From: a virus
DNA length: 33,519 nucleotides
Strand: one strand, 5' to 3'
Virus record (IMG/VR): IMGVR_UViG_3300023170_000100
Span: 1 to 33,519 of that record
A program made the position numbers and the translations under genes. Positions 31,053 through 33,519 of the stretch are shown in pieces (positions within the stretch are counted from its first letter, which is position 1; every line of letters begins with the position of its first letter). The notes under the pieces were generated by a model, which saw only the letters and a list, made by a program, of their open reading frames with translations, was not told the DNA's origin and did not search any database.

Positions 31053-33519
31053 TTGTTTGACGATTTCCTAGCAGACCTCAGAAAGCCCTCAATCGAAAAG
31101 TACGATTGGATGAACGATGTTGAGTTGATACTTGGCACTAAAGAAAACCTCACCCAAGCGATTGATGAGTGTATCGCTTCAGAAATATATGGCTGTGACA
31201 TTGAAACTACGGGGCTTGATAACCGAGTTTTTGACGGCAGAACAGTTGACTCTATCGTGGGTATCGGACTCGCACCCACACCCGACAAGGCTTACTATTT
31301 CCCAATCGGACACAGAGCAGGCTCAGAATATAACATTCCTTGGTCTATGGTCGGCAAAGAGTTTGGGAGGCTATTTCACCCTGACACTAAGGCTAATCCT
31401 GTCTTCCACAACATCGCATTTGACTCCGTATTTCTTGAGTATAACGGCTTCTTCCCTCTTGGGGTAGATCGGTGGGACGATCATAAGAAATGGGAAGACA
31501 CCCTCATTGTTAAGTACCTGCTTAACCCTCGCCAAAAAGGTGGGCGAGGACTGAAGGCTCTATCAGATCAACTCTGTGGTATGAAGATGATCGAACTCAA
31601 CGAGCTAATCCCCGATGAGAAGATTAAGGATTACGCCACCCTCGACCCAAGTTGGGAGCCTTGTGTATGGTACGCTGCGGCTGACCCTCTCTGTACGCTT
31701 CGTGTATGGAACATTCTAAGAGGTCAATATGTAGACGCACCCGAACACTCAGATTCAATCTACAACTTAGAAAAAATGTGCCTCGTTTCAGTAAGTTGGA
31801 TGCACAGAAGCAGAGTGTATGTAGACAGAAATAGAGCCTTAGAGTCTTGTAAAGAAGGGCAACGCCTATGGTGGGAAAGTTTGCTTGAAGTATATGACGG
31901 AGCAAGTGAAATCTTAGGTCGAGATATAACCCCTAACTACCTTCGGATAATGAAAGGTGAGATCAAAGGTGCGATCAACATCTTTGAACCCGATGACGTA
32001 GGAAATGACTCTAAGATGTCCTATAAGATTAGAGTTGATGAAGCTCGCAAGGAAGCGAAAAGAAACTACCCCGACCCTGTTCAAGTCATCTCAAAAAACG
32101 TGGCTCTCGTGGGCAAGGAAGCAGGGACTGAGAAAATCGATTTCCCTATCGTCTATGACATTATGTCTCCTCAGCAACTTGGACTCTTATTTCGTGAGTT
32201 AAAAGTACCTAACCTCATCGCCTCTGAGAAATCGGGTCAAGTAGTCACAGCAGGCGATGTGCTTGATGATGTGATCGAAAAAGCTGAGAAAGACTTCCCA
32301 TTCATGGGGAAAGTTAAGAACTTACGTTTCCTCTCTAAAGCTCTCGGTCAATACCTTATCCCCTTTGTCGAAGATGTGGGTAAAGACGGAACTCTGAAAC
32401 CTCGCTTCGATCAGTTTGCGGCTGATACAGGTCGTTTCTCTTGCAAGTCCACCTCTAAGCCTTGGGAAGTCAAAGACGGGGGCTGTAGAGTACCATTTCA
32501 AGGTATTCCTGCTTATGGGAAAGACAAGGACAAGAAGCCTGCTATCATTTCTTATATGCGTGATTGTATCGCTTCAAGAGGTGATGGGTGGTGGCTAGTC
32601 GCAATCGACTATGCAGGTGTTGAGCTTCGCTTAGTCACCAACCTCAGCAAAGAACCTCTATGGGTTAAAGCGTTCTTCGAGTGTTCAGATTGTGGGAAAC
32701 AATACCCACAGGAAATGAATGATGATAATATCCCTAAAGCAACCCCCACTTATTGCGTTTGTGGCTCTGACCGAATAGGCGATCTTCACACCGTCACAGC
32801 AGTTGCTTTCTATGGCGAGAACGCTAAGAATTTGCCCGATTGGAAAGACAAGCGAGGAAATGGCAAAGGGTGTAACTTTGCTCTCTCTTATGGTGGGACA
32901 GGTAAAGCCGTACAGCGTACTATCGGTTGCTCGGCTCAAGAGGGTGAGGAGAAATACAGGAAGTTCACAGGCACTTATAAGACTCTTGCGAAGTGGTGGA
33001 CTCACCAACATGACTTTGGTCGTAAGCATGGCTATGTAAAGACAGCTTTTGGTCGTGTTCAGCCCCTACCTGACATTAATGAGGGTGACTTCAGAAAGAA
33101 ATCAAAAGACGAGCGTAAAGCTGTGAATGGCCCTGTGCAGGGTACGAGTGCAGACATCACCAAGCTCGCTATGAGTCTGATCTATAAAGAGGTCAAGAAG
33201 CGTGGTTGGTTCGATAAGCTCAAGATGATTCTGACTGTCCATGACGAAATCGTTTTTGAGATACATGAAGACGTAATCGGTGAAGCTATCCCTGTACTCA
33301 CCAATCTCATGTCGAGAAATAAAGGTATCGCTAATCAAGGTTGGGCTGTACCTCTACTTGTAGACGTAGAGATCGGTAAGACTTGGGGTGTCCCTTATGA
33401 CCTCAAAGACCTCAAGCGTGGCTATAAAGAAAAGCTCGTGCCTGATGGCGTAGACGAGGAAGGCAAGAAGAAATACAAGGAAATACAAGTACCTGTACCT
33501 GAGTCTTTAGGTCGTATCT
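31053..33519 (+). CDS. Family A DNA polymerase with 3'-5' exonuclease (right end cut by window)
   Basis: At least 822 residues from a TTG start with a strong ribosome site. Exonuclease: Exo I D49-x-E51 (CDIETTGLD), Exo II N120-D124 (NIAFDSVFLE), Exo III Y207-D211 (YAAADPLCTL). Polymerase: motif A AIDYAGVELR (D519), motif B with R601, K605, F609 and Y613 (RGNGKGCNFALSYGG), motif C VHDE (730-732). All catalytic residues are present. Between motif A and the GDLHT helix lies a CxxC...CxC segment (C544, C547, C568, C570) that looks like a zinc ribbon, unusual for this family. It should be the replicative polymerase, working with the DnaB-like helicase. No stop before the window edge. Confidence 0.95.
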   Translation, partial: MFDDFLADLRKPSIEKYDWMNDVELILGTKENLTQAIDECIASEIYGCDIETTGLDNRVFDGRTVDSIVGIGLAPTPDKAYYFPIGHRAGSEYNIPWSMVGKEFGRLFHPDTKANPVFHNIAFDSVFLEYNGFFPLGVDRWDDHKKWEDTLIVKYLLNPRQKGGRGLKALSDQLCGMKMIELNELIPDEKIKDYATLDPSWEPCVWYAAADPLCTLRVWNILRGQYVDAPEHSDSIYNLEKMCLVSVSWMHRSRVYVDRNRALESCKEGQRLWWESLLEVYDGASEILGRDITPNYLRIMKGEIKGAINIFEPDDVGNDSKMSYKIRVDEARKEAKRNYPDPVQVISKNVALVGKEAGTEKIDFPIVYDIMSPQQLGLLFRELKVPNLIASEKSGQVVTAGDVLDDVIEKAEKDFPFMGKVKNLRFLSKALGQYLIPFVEDVGKDGTLKPRFDQFAADTGRFSCKSTSKPWEVKDGGCRVPFQGIPAYGKDKDKKPAIISYMRDCIASRGDGWWLVAIDYAGVELRLVTNLSKEPLWVKAFFECSDCGKQYPQEMNDDNIPKATPTYCVCGSDRIGDLHTVTAVAFYGENAKNLPDWKDKRGNGKGCNFALSYGGTGKAVQRTIGCSAQEGEEKYRKFTGTYKTLAKWWTHQHDFGRKHGYVKTAFGRVQPLPDINEGDFRKKSKDERKAVNGPVQGTSADITKLAMSLIYKEVKKRGWFDKLKMILTVHDEIVFEIHEDVIGEAIPVLTNLMSRNKGIANQGWAVPLLVDVEIGKTWGVPYDLKDLKRGYKEKLVPDGVDEEGKKKYKEIQVPVPESLGRI

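Larger units (their letters stand above)
20..31835. repeat. Dispersed 8-mer GAAATAGA / TCTATTTC, 29 copies
   Basis: By hand scan GAAATAGA begins at 20, 554, 3664, 4605, 10910, 12606, 15873, 16678, 17234, 18779, 19610, 22433, 25473, 28298 and 31828. TCTATTTC begins at 3457, 6289, 7847, 9715, 10184, 11835, 12711, 16111, 21547, 22025, 26310, 29396, 29981 and 30188. About 13 more sites have the 7-mer GAAATAG followed by another base. The sites are not strand-biased and use every codon frame that avoids a stop. A few copies may have been missed or miscounted by eye. Confidence 0.7.

Noticed and set aside
1-33519. tRNA genes, CRISPR arrays, insertion sequences, integrase attachment sites
   Set aside because: Intergenic gaps are all under 170 nt, and none shows a cloverleaf, spaced repeats, a transposase or flanking direct repeats.

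Overview
The window is a piece of a tailed double-stranded DNA phage genome with a contractile tail (myovirus-like), or of a closely related prophage or metagenomic phage contig. The evidence is a baseplate J-like protein and a gp25/GPW-like baseplate protein next to a complete phage replication set (family A DNA polymerase, DnaB-like helicase, zinc-finger primase fragment, SNF2 helicase). Coding density is very high and G+C is moderate (about 42% by eye). Genes are packed with ATGA and TAATG overlaps, and I see no tRNA, rRNA, CRISPR array or insertion sequence. The host cannot be told from the sequence.

Layout. (1) 1-9507, minus strand: tail module, read right to left as a 1434-aa helical protein, a gp25-like protein, baseplate J, and the start of a further tail protein that runs off the left edge. 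(2) 9508-10707, plus strand: an isolated gene for a probable sigma-factor-like protein with four copies of a 15-16 aa repeat. (3) 10704-17854, mostly minus strand: a cluster of membrane-segment proteins, a HAD-domain fusion, a staphylococcal-nuclease-like enzyme and a metallopeptidase-like protein, with one Nudix gene on the plus strand inside it. (4) 17930-26852, plus strand: replication and nucleic-acid module with SNF2 helicase, a degenerate helicase loader, DnaB helicase, a topoisomerase IB-like protein, a GIY-YIG protein, several small unknowns, a CHC2 zinc-finger protein and a ClpP-like protease. (5) 26849-30987, minus strand: a tagged two-domain protein, a second topoisomerase IB-like paralogue, a small membrane protein and unknowns. 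(6) 31053 to the right edge, plus strand: family A DNA polymerase, truncated by the window.

Two signals are not explained by the gene list. First, the 8-mer GAAATAGA (or its complement TCTATTTC) occurs 29 times by hand count, where about 2 would be expected. It lies on both strands, in all five reading frames that avoid a stop codon and between genes, so it looks like a DNA-level motif. Second, five otherwise different minus-strand proteins carry a short basic amphipathic peptide of the type RVAxxxMARMxKxAF at the N-terminus, between two domains, or at the C-terminus. It could be a virion-targeting, ejection or processing tag. Other notable items are the two topoisomerase IB-like paralogues on opposite strands, a zinc-ribbon-like insertion in the polymerase, TATAAA-type promoters that could be read by the sigma-like protein, and a 14-bp hairpin covering the ribosome-binding site of the gp25-like gene.
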